This document shows positions 1-5,685 of a stretch of 6,051 nt of DNA, in pieces (within the stretch, counting starts at the first letter, position 1; every line of letters begins with the position of its first letter). Below the pieces are notes generated by a model. That model had not been told where the DNA came from and ran no database searches. It saw nothing but the letters and a program-made list of their open reading frames with translations. The stretch comes from Desulfurococcales archaeon. GTDB taxonomy: Archaea > Thermoproteota > Thermoprotei_A > Sulfolobales > NBVN01. The position numbers and the translations under genes were made by a program. Location: positions 1-6,051 of the forward strand of contig JAGDWE010000067.1 of the NCBI GenBank assembly GCA_023255965.1, given 5' to 3'.

Positions 1-25
1 CGGTCGCCAAGCCCACTACGGGCAT
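1..25 (-). CDS. Possible 5' end of a minus-strand gene, cut by the window edge
   Basis: On the minus strand an ATG at 25-23 opens a frame that stays open to the edge and reads MPVVGLAT. A TATA-like stretch lies about 34 bases upstream (55-63), so the start would sit near the predicted transcription start, as is common for archaeal leaderless or short-leader mRNAs. A GTG at 30-28 in another frame hits a stop after four codons, so ATG 25 is the better start. Eight codons are too few to name a product. The gene would be divergent from the deoxyhypusine-synthase-like gene to the right. Confidence 0.25.
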
Positions 26-54
26 CCCACGTTTAGGAGCAAAACGGAGAAAGA

Positions 55-63
55 GTATAAGCT
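55..63 (-). promoter_or_regulatory. Possible TATA box for the leftward edge gene
   Basis: The minus strand reads AGCTTATAC here, a TATA-like core. Its distance (about 26 bases to position 33) places a transcript start some 8 bases before the ATG at 25. No obvious purine-rich BRE is visible, and other AT-rich stretches lie nearby (73-80, 103-113), so this is tentative. Confidence 0.28.
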
Positions 64-143
64 TTATCCCGCCTTTAAGGGTAATCCTACTTAAAGTTCT
101 GAAATTAATTATACTAGCGTTAGTAACCACTCATAGTACTCAT

Positions 144-162
144 CTAGGTCCTTGGGACCTAG
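144..162. repeat. Perfect inverted repeat upstream of the DHS-like gene
   Basis: CTAGGTCC (144-151) is matched exactly by GGACCTAG (155-162) around the three bases TTG. It ends about 12 bases before the TATA-like box at 174-181 and about 50 bases before the ATG at 213. That position suits an operator for a dimeric regulator or upstream activator; a hairpin ending some transcript is the other possibility, but no T-run follows. The half-site CTAGGT also occurs at 201-206, just before the start codon, which may be chance. Confidence 0.5.
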
Positions 163-173
163 CCAATAAATAA

Positions 174-181
174 TTTTAAAT
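174..181 (+). promoter_or_regulatory. Probable TATA box of the DHS-like gene
   Basis: TTTTAAAT lies in an AT-rich run (165-181). Archaeal TATA boxes usually sit about 25 bases before the transcript start, which would put the start near 200-206. That is downstream of the GTG at 186 and just upstream of the ATG at 213, so this box argues for the ATG as the true start. Confidence 0.45.
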
Positions 182-203
182 CACAGTGGTAAACGTTTTC
201 CTA

Positions 204-209
204 GGTGAT
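204..209 (+). promoter_or_regulatory. Ribosome binding site deciding the DHS-like start
   Basis: GGTGAT matches the 3' part of the archaeal Shine-Dalgarno complement (GGAGGTGAT) and ends three bases before ATG 213. That is the right register for this portion of the site. No such site precedes the GTG at 186. Confidence 0.5.
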
Positions 210-212
210 TTA

Positions 213-1253
213 ATGGGTTGTGAGAGGATTAGATCCACGTATGGTGAAGTAAGGGCTATGGATGTTAGGGAAAGGAACATTCATGAATTACTACTAGCCA
301 TGGAGGATCTATCATTCCAAGGCAGGGCTCTTGGTGAGGCTTATAGAGCGTTAATTAACATGTTCCAGGACCCTGAAACCACCATTTTCTTAGGTCTAGC
401 TGGATCAATGAGTACTGCAGGGATTTGGAGGATAGTTAAGTGGTTGGTTGAGGAGAGGTACGTAGATGTGGTGGTATCGACTGGGGCTAACATAAGTGAG
501 GACATATATGAGGCCATGGGCTTTAAGTACCTTAAGGTGGATCCGTGCGTAGACGATGAAATGCTCCTTAGAAATAAGTACGATAGATTCTACGATACAG
601 TGGCATGTGAAGATGACTATAGGAGAATGGAGGGATTGATTAGGGAGTTCGTTGAATCACTACCAGATGGCAGGGTATACTCATCAGCTGAGTTCCTCCA
701 CGAATTCGGTAAGTACTTAAATGAGAGGGGAATAGATAGCATAGTAGCAGCTGCGTACAGGGCTAGGGTACCGGTATTCTCGCCAGCTCTAGTTGACAGC
801 GGCTATGGTATGGGCCTACTACTAGCGTACAGGAGCGGTAAGAAGGTAATCATAGATATGGTTAGGGACTTCCATCAATTAGTTGAGGTAGGTAGGATGT
901 CCAAGAAGCTATCAGCGATATACGTGGGGGGAGGCGTGCCTAAGGATTATGTTAACTTAGTTACTGTAGCCCAGACATTAATAGCTGAGTATGAGGAAGG
1001 CAGGCATGACTACTATAAAAGCCTAGAATACGTAGTTCAATTCACCACTGACCTACCTCAATGGGGAGGGCTAAGCGGGGCGACCCTTGAGGAAGCAGTA
1101 AGCTGGGGCAAGGTAGCACCTAGAGCGAGGAAGAGGACGGTACACGTAGATGCGACAATAGCCCTACCGCTAATAGCTCACGGACTACTGGTAGGTAATG
1201 TGAGGAGGGCTAAGCCTTTCGATGCGATTCAGGCGATCAGTAAGACGCTATAA
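213..1253 (+). CDS. Deoxyhypusine synthase-like protein (DHS family paralogue)
   Basis: The DHS family uses NAD and an active-site lysine to move an aminobutyl group from spermidine, in true DHS onto a lysine of aIF5A. Numbered from ATG 213 (346 aa), the protein has FLGLAGSMSTAG (59-70), the NAD-region TGANISED (90-97), PVFSPALVDSGYG (187-199) and the catalytic EAVSWGK (294-300, K300). By recalled alignment to human DHS, three spermidine-pocket residues differ: Asp243 is Met200, His288 is Asp245 and Asp316 is Leu287. QWGGLSG (283-289) recalls the DHS-like branch found in bacteria and cyanobacteria, so it may act on another acceptor or amine. Start: GGTGAT (204-209) is a good ribosome site three bases before ATG 213. 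The GTG at 186 (355 aa) would precede the predicted transcript start. The family call is firm; strict DHS function is uncertain. Confidence 0.9.
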   Translation: MGCERIRSTYGEVRAMDVRERNIHELLLAMEDLSFQGRALGEAYRALINMFQDPETTIFLGLAGSMSTAGIWRIVKWLVEERYVDVVVSTGANISEDIYEAMGFKYLKVDPCVDDEMLLRNKYDRFYDTVACEDDYRRMEGLIREFVESLPDGRVYSSAEFLHEFGKYLNERGIDSIVAAAYRARVPVFSPALVDSGYGMGLLLAYRSGKKVIIDMVRDFHQLVEVGRMSKKLSAIYVGGGVPKDYVNLVTVAQTLIAEYEEGRHDYYKSLEYVVQFTTDLPQWGGLSGATLEEAVSWGKVAPRARKRTVHVDATIALPLIAHGLLVGNVRRAKPFDAIQAISKTL

Positions 1254-1373
1254 TTAACGAAACCTCCATAGAAAACCCAAAGGCTAATGGAGAGATAAGA
1301 GGATTAGAAAGAGCTAACTACTATATGGAGTCGTAAACGTCTGCATGCTGTGGAAAGCGCCTGCATATATCAA

Positions 1374-1384
1374 CACTTATAAAC
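1374..1384 (+). promoter_or_regulatory. TATA-like element in the intergenic remnant
   Basis: ACTTATAAACC resembles an archaeal TATA box. About 50 bases on, GGAGG (1426-1430) precedes an ATG (1434) whose frame ends after six codons in TGATG, overlapping the ATG at 1454. This could be a relic expression signal or a tiny leader ORF. Nothing intact follows, so function is doubtful. Confidence 0.2.
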
Positions 1385-1678
1385 CTTCATGAAATCCAAA
1401 ACGGTTTCGTAAGCTTTCTTCAGCTGGAGGCGTATGGCCTTCTTAAATAATTGATGAAACCGCCTAAGGTGGTAGAGGAGGATTACGGAGCTAAGATGGT
1501 ACCTAAAAGCAAGAGGATGGAAGCACGCGCATCCATACCGCTACGGCCGCATCTAAAAGCTATTTGAGGCCGAGGTCCCCAGACGCTAACTGATAGCTGA
1601 AGTCCATTTAAATACTATTAAATTCGCTATGATCGATGACGGAGGCAAACTTATAGCGATGAGAGCTCCACGAAGTAC

Positions 1679-1698
1679 TGCTGAATGGTCATTCAGCA
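1679..1698. repeat. Inverted repeat with 9-bp arms, 3' of the ECF operon
   Basis: TGCTGAATG is matched by CATTCAGCA around GT. Read on the minus strand it lies about 46 bases past the stop of the T-component gene, where its transcript could form an 8-bp stem with a GACC loop. It may protect or terminate the ECF mRNA. It also lies inside the decayed plus-strand frame, so it could be chance or an operator. Confidence 0.4.
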
Positions 1699-1743
1699 AG
1701 GCCAGGGTTAGGTTAAGGAAGTTGAAGACCCTGCTAAGCTATG

Positions 1744-2478
1744 CTAGAGGTATTGAGGTATCCATGAAGTCGTAATCAGTAGGACCAGTATAATGTCGTA
1801 CCCTAGTATTAGGAGTTGTATCCATATAGTTCTAGCTGAGTATATTAATGAGGGTTTAAACCTCATGTACTTCGGCATGAGCCCCTCGCTAAACCCCCTG
1901 GTTAATTCGTCCCCTCTAAGCATTAGGATGGCTAAGGTTTTCCACACGCTTTCGCCCTTTAAGCTGTGCGTGTAGATGGCTTCAATCCCCTCCTTGATGA
2001 GAAACGAGTTGATCCTCATAAATAGTTGTGGATACATGCCTAATGACTTCCTAGCCCGGTAAAGAAGTGTAGAGAGCTCTGAGGGGTTTAATGTATGTAG
2101 GACGTAGAGGATGGCTAATGATGTTAGTGTTGATTTAACGTAGATTGAGATGTAGTTAAGTGGGTTTAACATTCCTTTAAGTACGTCCATAATTAGCTGA
2201 GTTAATGACATCCAGAGGCCTGGTATTGAGGACACGGCAAGTGAGTATATCAGCAATCCATACATGCCTAGAACGAGGTAGAGAATCGATATTGGTGCTG
2301 TATACGCTAGTAGAGATGGGCCGTATTTAAGCCCGTAGGTTAGGACTATAGTTAGATGCATCAAGCTGAGTAAGATTGTCCCCTTCCTAAGCTCTGAGTA
2401 ACCGTATAAGAATATCGACCTAAGGATTACGACTGTAAAGAATGATAATGCCCTAGATAGCAAACTCATAGCAATCAC
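1744..2478 (-). CDS. ECF transporter T component (EcfT/CbiQ-like permease)
   Basis: This is the membrane scaffold of an energy-coupling-factor importer, linking the ATPase to the substrate-binding S protein. It has 244 aa, the usual size, with hydrophobic helices near 5-25, 33-50, 55-82, 112-130 and 216-240. The segment 115-200 follows the EcfT pattern: a helix, NPSEL (131-135), RARKSLGMYP (141-150), then two long cytosolic coupling helices. The Ala-Arg-Gly-type coupling motifs are weak: LKG (173-175) and SEGL (197-200) stand where ARG/S is expected, with TRG (193-195) nearby, so motif register is uncertain. The start is GTG at 2478, whose first base is the last base of the ATPase TAG stop (TAGTG), implying translational coupling; no separate ribosome site is seen. 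ATG at residue 4 is the alternative start. The call leans partly on operon position. Confidence 0.75.
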   Translation of the reverse strand: MIAMSLLSRALSFFTVVILRSIFLYGYSELRKGTILLSLMHLTIVLTYGLKYGPSLLAYTAPISILYLVLGMYGLLIYSLAVSSIPGLWMSLTQLIMDVLKGMLNPLNYISIYVKSTLTSLAILYVLHTLNPSELSTLLYRARKSLGMYPQLFMRINSFLIKEGIEAIYTHSLKGESVWKTLAILMLRGDELTRGFSEGLMPKYMRFKPSLIYSARTIWIQLLILGYDIILVLLITTSWIPQYL

Positions 2479-3743
2479 TATAAAGTAATTATCTTACTGC
2501 CTATGTAGGTAAGTAACCTACTATGCGTGGCTACAATTAACCCAACGCCCCTAGAGATGGCCTTAGTTAATAGCCTTAACACCCTAACTAAGTTCTCTGG
2601 ATCTAAGCCGACTGATGGCTCATCTAGAACCACTAGATCAGCCCCCCTCGTAATCGCTGACGCTATGGCTAAACGCCTCCGCTCACCAGAGCTAAGCCTA
2701 GTTATGGGGGTATCTAATACATGGCTTAAGTAGGCCTCCTTAGCTATCTCTAAATCGCCTCTAAGCTCATCCCTAGGGGTAGGTTCAGAAAGGTATATCA
2801 AGGGATTTTCAGGTACGTACTGAAGGTATTTATAATACCTTAATATCTTACCCCTACTAGGCTTATGAATGCCGGAGATGATCTTAAGTAACGTTGACTT
2901 ACCTTTACCTGAAGGTCCTTGAATAATTAGGAGATCGCCCCCACTTAGCTCGAGGTCAACGCCCTTAATCACGTAGTCCCTGCTATCCGGGTATTTAAAC
3001 CAGACGTTAATTGCCTTAAGTAGGAGCTCTCCGTTACTGTAATTCCTAACTTCACTAGCTAATGCCCTAACCTCCTCCATGACCTTACTAGTTAACCCAG
3101 TTGTAGGTAGATCGTCTACGTTACTATAAGTCACTGCCTCACCGCCGCTCACGTAGACGACCTTATCTACGCAATCCTTCCAGAGATCTATGTCATGGTC
3201 TACAACCATGAATGATATCCCGTAATTACTCCTTAAGCCCTCAATAACGCTAACTAACTGATTTCTTGACCCCTCATCTAAGTAAGCAGTTACCTCATCC
3301 ATTAGTATCAGCCTAGACTCACTAAGCAATGCCTCCAAAAAGAGGATACGCTGTATTTCGCCAGCACTTAAGTCTATGGAGTTGGACTCAAGGACGTGCC
3401 CAACGTTTAAGGCTTCTGCGTAGGCACGTATGGAGCCCTCACTTAAGCCGCTGAAGCCCATCAACTCAAGTATCGGGTAAGGCGTTATTAAGCCGTACCA
3501 GGGCTCCTGGGGTATGTAGCTAAGCTCAGAACGATCTACGCCCAGGGAAATAATGCCTGAGTAATTAAGTCCTGCTAACTCGTGTACGCCTACGAGGCAT
3601 CTAAGTAGGCTGGTTTTACCGCTCCCTGATGGGCCAGTAATTAATACGATCTCTCCATCATCGACTCTAAGGGACTTCAGCCTAACTAATGCCTCCCCTC
3701 CAGCAAATACCTTAAGTCCTTCAACCCTTAGTAGCTCTTTCAA
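2478..3743 (-). CDS. ECF transporter fused double ATPase (EcfA1-EcfA2 type)
   Basis: The cytosolic motor of the importer. Two ABC ATPase domains lie in one 421-aa chain, equivalent to the EcfA1/EcfA2 pair. Domain 1: Walker A GPSGSGKT (37-44), Q-loop Q79, signature LSAGE (125-129), Walker B with E150, H-loop H183. Domain 2: Walker A GPSGKGKST (276-284), YVPENP (309-314) in the Q-loop place with Glu312 where Gln is usual, signature LSSGE (350-354), Walker B LDEPS with E375, D-loop GLDPE, H-loop H407. Both composite ATP sites therefore look complete. The helical region of domain 2 is compact: 74 residues from Walker A to signature, against 88 in domain 1. The TTG start at 3743 is preceded by GGTG (3754-3751) at 7-base spacing and overlaps the S gene by 23 bases. 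It is needed to keep the N-terminal strand LLRVEGLKV. Confidence 0.93.
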   Translation of the reverse strand: MKELLRVEGLKVFAGGEALVRLKSLRVDDGEIVLITGPSGSGKTSLLRCLVGVHELAGLNYSGIISLGVDRSELSYIPQEPWYGLITPYPILELMGFSGLSEGSIRAYAEALNVGHVLESNSIDLSAGEIQRILFLEALLSESRLILMDEVTAYLDEGSRNQLVSVIEGLRSNYGISFMVVDHDIDLWKDCVDKVVYVSGGEAVTYSNVDDLPTTGLTSKVMEEVRALASEVRNYSNGELLLKAINVWFKYPDSRDYVIKGVDLELSGGDLLIIQGPSGKGKSTLLKIISGIHKPSRGKILRYYKYLQYVPENPLIYLSEPTPRDELRGDLEIAKEAYLSHVLDTPITRLSSGERRRLAIASAITRGADLVVLDEPSVGLDPENLVRVLRLLTKAISRGVGLIVATHSRLLTYIGSKIITL

Positions 3744-4470
3744 TGAACTGCACCACAGGCGTTGCCAGCAGCACTCCAGCGGTGAATTGACCTACATTTA
3801 CAGGCACCTCGAATATGGCGCCTACTGGGTCCCTGCCTAGGATCAATGGATTGGATATGAAGTACTCGTAGAGGAAGTAACCTAATACCATGGTTAGACC
3901 TCCTAAGGCCATAGCTAATACGTAGGGCCTCCTAATAAGTGCCATAACTACGGATATAGCAAGTATCAACGTAGCTACGGCTATCCATGTATATGATGGA
4001 AGGCTGATCACGAACGTTGGCACGGGTACTGCGAGCCCTAATATGGATGTACTCGTCCACGTCAGGGACGCGTAAGTCGCCTCCTCACCGCTAGGCATCG
4101 AATTAACCAAGATAGTTAAGGCTAGTATGATGCCCATAGCTACCGTTAGCATCCGCACAACCATCGAGTAACGAGTTCCGGTCTTAAGCTTCCTTATTAA
4201 CGTAGCTACTATAAGTCCCTCGCAGAACTTGATGACGAACGTTGCCGGTGCAAAGTACCAGTATCCAAGAACTAAATCAGCTAGCGCCGGGCCTAGGCCA
4301 GCTGCCACAGCTGTAGCTGTGGGAGTTGCTAGGAATGCAATTACGTATATAGCCGCCTCACCTAAGTTGAAGTACCCTCCAGTAGCAGGGGTCTCGATAA
4401 CTAAGAGTGCGGTAGCTATGAATGTAATGGCTGTAAATACTATTGTCTGTACTATGTTATATACCTTCAC
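3721..4470 (-). CDS. ECF transporter S component (ECF-type riboflavin/vitamin S family), substrate unknown
   Basis: The substrate-binding membrane subunit of the importer and first gene of the operon, 249 aa. It matches the family often named ECF riboflavin-transporter S component: helix 5-25, GGYFNLGEAAIY (31-42), a glycine-rich turn then ADLVLGYWYFAPATFVIK (64-81) and EG (84-85). In the C-terminal half come GGLTMVLGYFLYE (190-202) and EVPVNVGQ (221-228) in the last helix. S proteins are usually about 170-200 aa with six helices. Here residues about 104-181 look inserted and carry two extra hydrophobic segments (104-123, 160-180) around a roughly 35-residue polar loop. The start is GTG at 4470, five bases after GGTGG. 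The family name does not fix the substrate: members carry riboflavin and other vitamins or precursors. Confidence 0.85.
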   Translation of the reverse strand: MKVYNIVQTIVFTAITFIATALLVIETPATGGYFNLGEAAIYVIAFLATPTATAVAAGLGPALADLVLGYWYFAPATFVIKFCEGLIVATLIRKLKTGTRYSMVVRMLTVAMGIILALTILVNSMPSGEEATYASLTWTSTSILGLAVPVPTFVISLPSYTWIAVATLILAISVVMALIRRPYVLAMALGGLTMVLGYFLYEYFISNPLILGRDPVGAIFEVPVNVGQFTAGVLLATPVVQFIERATKG

Positions 4471-4482
4471 CTAATCCACCCC
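4471..4482 (-). promoter_or_regulatory. Ribosome binding site of the ECF operon
   Basis: The minus strand reads GGGGTGGATTAG immediately before the GTG start at 4470. The GGTGG core is five bases from the start and partly matches GGAGGTGAT, supporting the GTG as the initiation codon. Confidence 0.45.
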
Positions 4483-4505
4483 AGCTTAAGAAGCAAGGAT
4501 CCAAC

Positions 4506-4518
4506 ATTAAGCTTTATT
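4506..4518 (-). promoter_or_regulatory. Possible TATA element of the ECF operon
   Basis: The minus strand reads AATAAAGCTTAAT about 42 bases before the GTG start. A transcript would begin around 4485-4490 with a leader of about 15-20 bases holding the ribosome site. The element overlaps one arm of the 18-bp palindrome, so a protein bound there could block TBP. The core is not a strong TATA consensus. Confidence 0.35.
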
Positions 4519-4531
4519 GAACGTTCAATAA
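4514..4531. promoter_or_regulatory. 18-bp perfect palindrome, likely operator of the ECF operon
   Basis: TTATTGAACGTTCAATAA equals its own reverse complement over all 18 bases. It begins immediately after the TAA stop (4534-4532) of the threonine-synthase-like gene and ends 43 bases before the ECF operon start, overlapping the possible TATA element. Having no loop, it suits a dimeric DNA-binding protein better than an RNA hairpin. Its half-site TTATTGA/TCAATAA recurs at 5650-5669. Confidence 0.6.
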
Positions 4532-5653
4532 TTAACTACACAGCCTGTAGAGCTTCACCTTCCTCCTACCCTTAGATTTAATGTCGAAGCATATTTCCCC
4601 CCGCGCCTCCATGGACTTAACGGCCTTATATACAGCACGTAGGGTGTACGTCTGCCTAGACCTCCATATCTCATATGCAGTCATAGGTCCCCTCTTAGCT
4701 AGGGCGTCGAGGATTAACTTCTTAATAACGCTCTTATTAGTGGACAGCGACCTATAACCCATGGTTATGACCGCGACGGAATTGCCTATGTTCTGCGCCA
4801 CGTAGAAGCTTAGGGCGGATAACGGCTTAGTCCTTAACCCCCTATCTATAAGTCTCTTAAAGGCGTAATATACCTCATCTTCTGGGACCTCAACAACCCT
4901 CACCCCCTTAACGCCACTCAGTAGGGGTACGTTTAAGCCCTTAATAGTTGCTGCCGTGATCTCGTAATTAACGTCGAGGCCGCATTCCCTAAGGTCCCTC
5001 AACCCCTTAAGCAATGATAGCGCAAGTAAGCCTGTCTCAGCCGGCACGACGACCGTCTCTGCCTTGAGCCCCTTTTCGTGGAGTTCAAATACTATGGTCT
5101 TAAGGCCCTCAATCGTGAGGGGATTTACGTACCCTACGCATAGGGAGCTTCCCTCAACATTCCTAAGTAGGCTAATGCCCTTCTGAGCAAAGTAAGTGAT
5201 GTCATCGAGCTCAACCGAGGTTATATCGTCGACTACTACGTCGGCTTTTAGACCAGCGTTTAATGAGTAGTGCATAAATGACTTCGTGAAGTCCTTTACA
5301 TACTTGGATCTAATTCCGTGAATTCCTAGGTCTTTAACGTAGGAGACTATCACAGCTGAGGCTCTATCGGTGTACGAGCCCGTAGGGTTAAACCTCTCAT
5401 TCTTAATTAGAACCCCATCAAATGAGTTGATGGGCGTCATCCCCTCACCCAATGAGTACTTACTATAAATTGGTGGCAGGAGGGTTGAATAACGCCATAA
5501 TCCAGGCAGCTCGTGATTGACCTTAAAAACGTGATCAGCGAGCTCGATCCCTAAGGCCCCGCCACACCTAGGACATAGAGAGTAGACGAGCGGCTGACCC
5601 CTAATCCTATAACCGCACATTAAGCATCCTAAGACATAATCACCACGACTCAT
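4532..5653 (-). CDS. Threonine-synthase-like pseudoenzyme fused to a C-terminal winged-helix domain; candidate regulator
   Basis: 373 aa in three parts. A zinc ribbon has Cys10, Cys13, Cys27 and Cys30 (CxxC, CPxC). A threonine-synthase-like PLP fold covers about 50-303: LWRYSTLLP (52-60), SLGEGMTP (67-74), NPTGSYTDR (89-97). The motif normally reads NPTGSFKDR, and its lysine, which binds PLP, is Thr95 here (codon ACC). The usual SSGN segment reads RSKYVKDFTKS (115-125), and the glycine-rich phosphate loop reads VVVPAETG (201-208). The third part (308-373) looks like a winged helix: AKRGPMTAYEIW, a TYTLRAVYKAVKSMEARGE recognition-type helix and a basic wing KSKGRRKVK. Threonine synthase activity is thus unlikely; a ligand-sensing transcription factor is my inference. 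ATG 5653 follows GAGG (5664-5661) at seven bases. Alternatively it is a decaying biosynthetic gene, though the frame is clean throughout. Confidence 0.85.
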   Translation of the reverse strand: MSRGDYVLGCLMCGYRIRGQPLVYSLCPRCGGALGIELADHVFKVNHELPGLWRYSTLLPPIYSKYSLGEGMTPINSFDGVLIKNERFNPTGSYTDRASAVIVSYVKDLGIHGIRSKYVKDFTKSFMHYSLNAGLKADVVVDDITSVELDDITYFAQKGISLLRNVEGSSLCVGYVNPLTIEGLKTIVFELHEKGLKAETVVVPAETGLLALSLLKGLRDLRECGLDVNYEITAATIKGLNVPLLSGVKGVRVVEVPEDEVYYAFKRLIDRGLRTKPLSALSFYVAQNIGNSVAVITMGYRSLSTNKSVIKKLILDALAKRGPMTAYEIWRSRQTYTLRAVYKAVKSMEARGEICFDIKSKGRRKVKLYRLCS

Positions 5654-5669
5654 TGAGATTCCTCAATAA
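5650..5669. promoter_or_regulatory. Inverted repeat over the start of the pseudoenzyme gene, possible auto-operator
   Basis: TCATTGAGATTCCTCAATAA on the plus strand has arms TCATTGA and TCAATAA, giving a core ATTGAG/CTCAAT with four bases between. It covers the start codon, the GAGG ribosome site and the predicted transcript start. The arms match the half-site of the palindrome at 4514-4531, but the spacer is two bases longer. Binding here would suggest self-repression. The arms are AT-rich, so chance is not excluded. Confidence 0.4.
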
Positions 5670-5685
5670 CAACTACATTAGCATC

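Larger units (their letters stand above)
1337..1775 (+). pseudogene. Decayed gene, possibly IS605-type TnpB (OrfB) remnant
   Basis: This fills most of the 490-base gap between the DHS-like gene and the ECF operon. One frame is open 1337-1447, has a TAA at 1448-1450, and continues 1451-1564 to a TGA at 1565-1567. A second frame takes over near 1563, has a TAA at 1587-1589, and runs 1590-1772 to a TAA. Read together these give protein-like text, including LINLHEIQNGFVSF, QLEAYGLLK, RASIPLRPHLKAI and EVHLNTIKFAMIDDGGKLIA. The last recalls the RuvC-I region of TnpB proteins (pattern D-x-N then D-x-x-G-K-L), with Glu-x-His where Asp-x-Asn is expected. The final 32 bases overlap the 3' end of the convergent T-component gene. 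The assignment rests on memory of the family; it could instead be unrelated small ORFs such as 1629-1775 (48 aa) or 1454-1567 (37 aa). Confidence 0.4.

Noticed and set aside
1..30. Possible tRNA D-arm-like sequence on the minus strand at the left edge
   Set aside because: GCCC-GTAGT-GGGC forms a small hairpin, but the loop is too short for a D-arm and the rest of a tRNA would lie outside the window; an ATG with an open frame fits better.
186..212. GTG 186 as the start of the DHS-like gene
   Set aside because: It precedes the predicted transcript start and has no ribosome site; ATG 213 has GGTGAT at the right spacing. It is kept as an alternative only.
1264..1292. CTCCAT/ATGGAG pair after the DHS-like gene as a terminator
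   Set aside because: Six-base arms with a 17-base loop and no T-run; too weak to call.
1451..1457. C-box-like TTGATGA on the plus strand
   Set aside because: No CTGA box within the next 50-60 bases; it sits inside the probable protein relic.
1793..1975. Plus-strand open frame of 60 codons
   Set aside because: It lies wholly inside the T-component gene on the other strand and shows no domain or ribosome site.
2527..2733. Plus-strand open frame of 68 codons
   Set aside because: It is antisense to the conserved second ATPase domain; the minus-strand protein explains the sequence.
4229..4474. Plus-strand open frame of 81 codons
   Set aside because: It is antisense to the S component, whose family motifs are clear; the Ala/Pro-rich text is a by-product.
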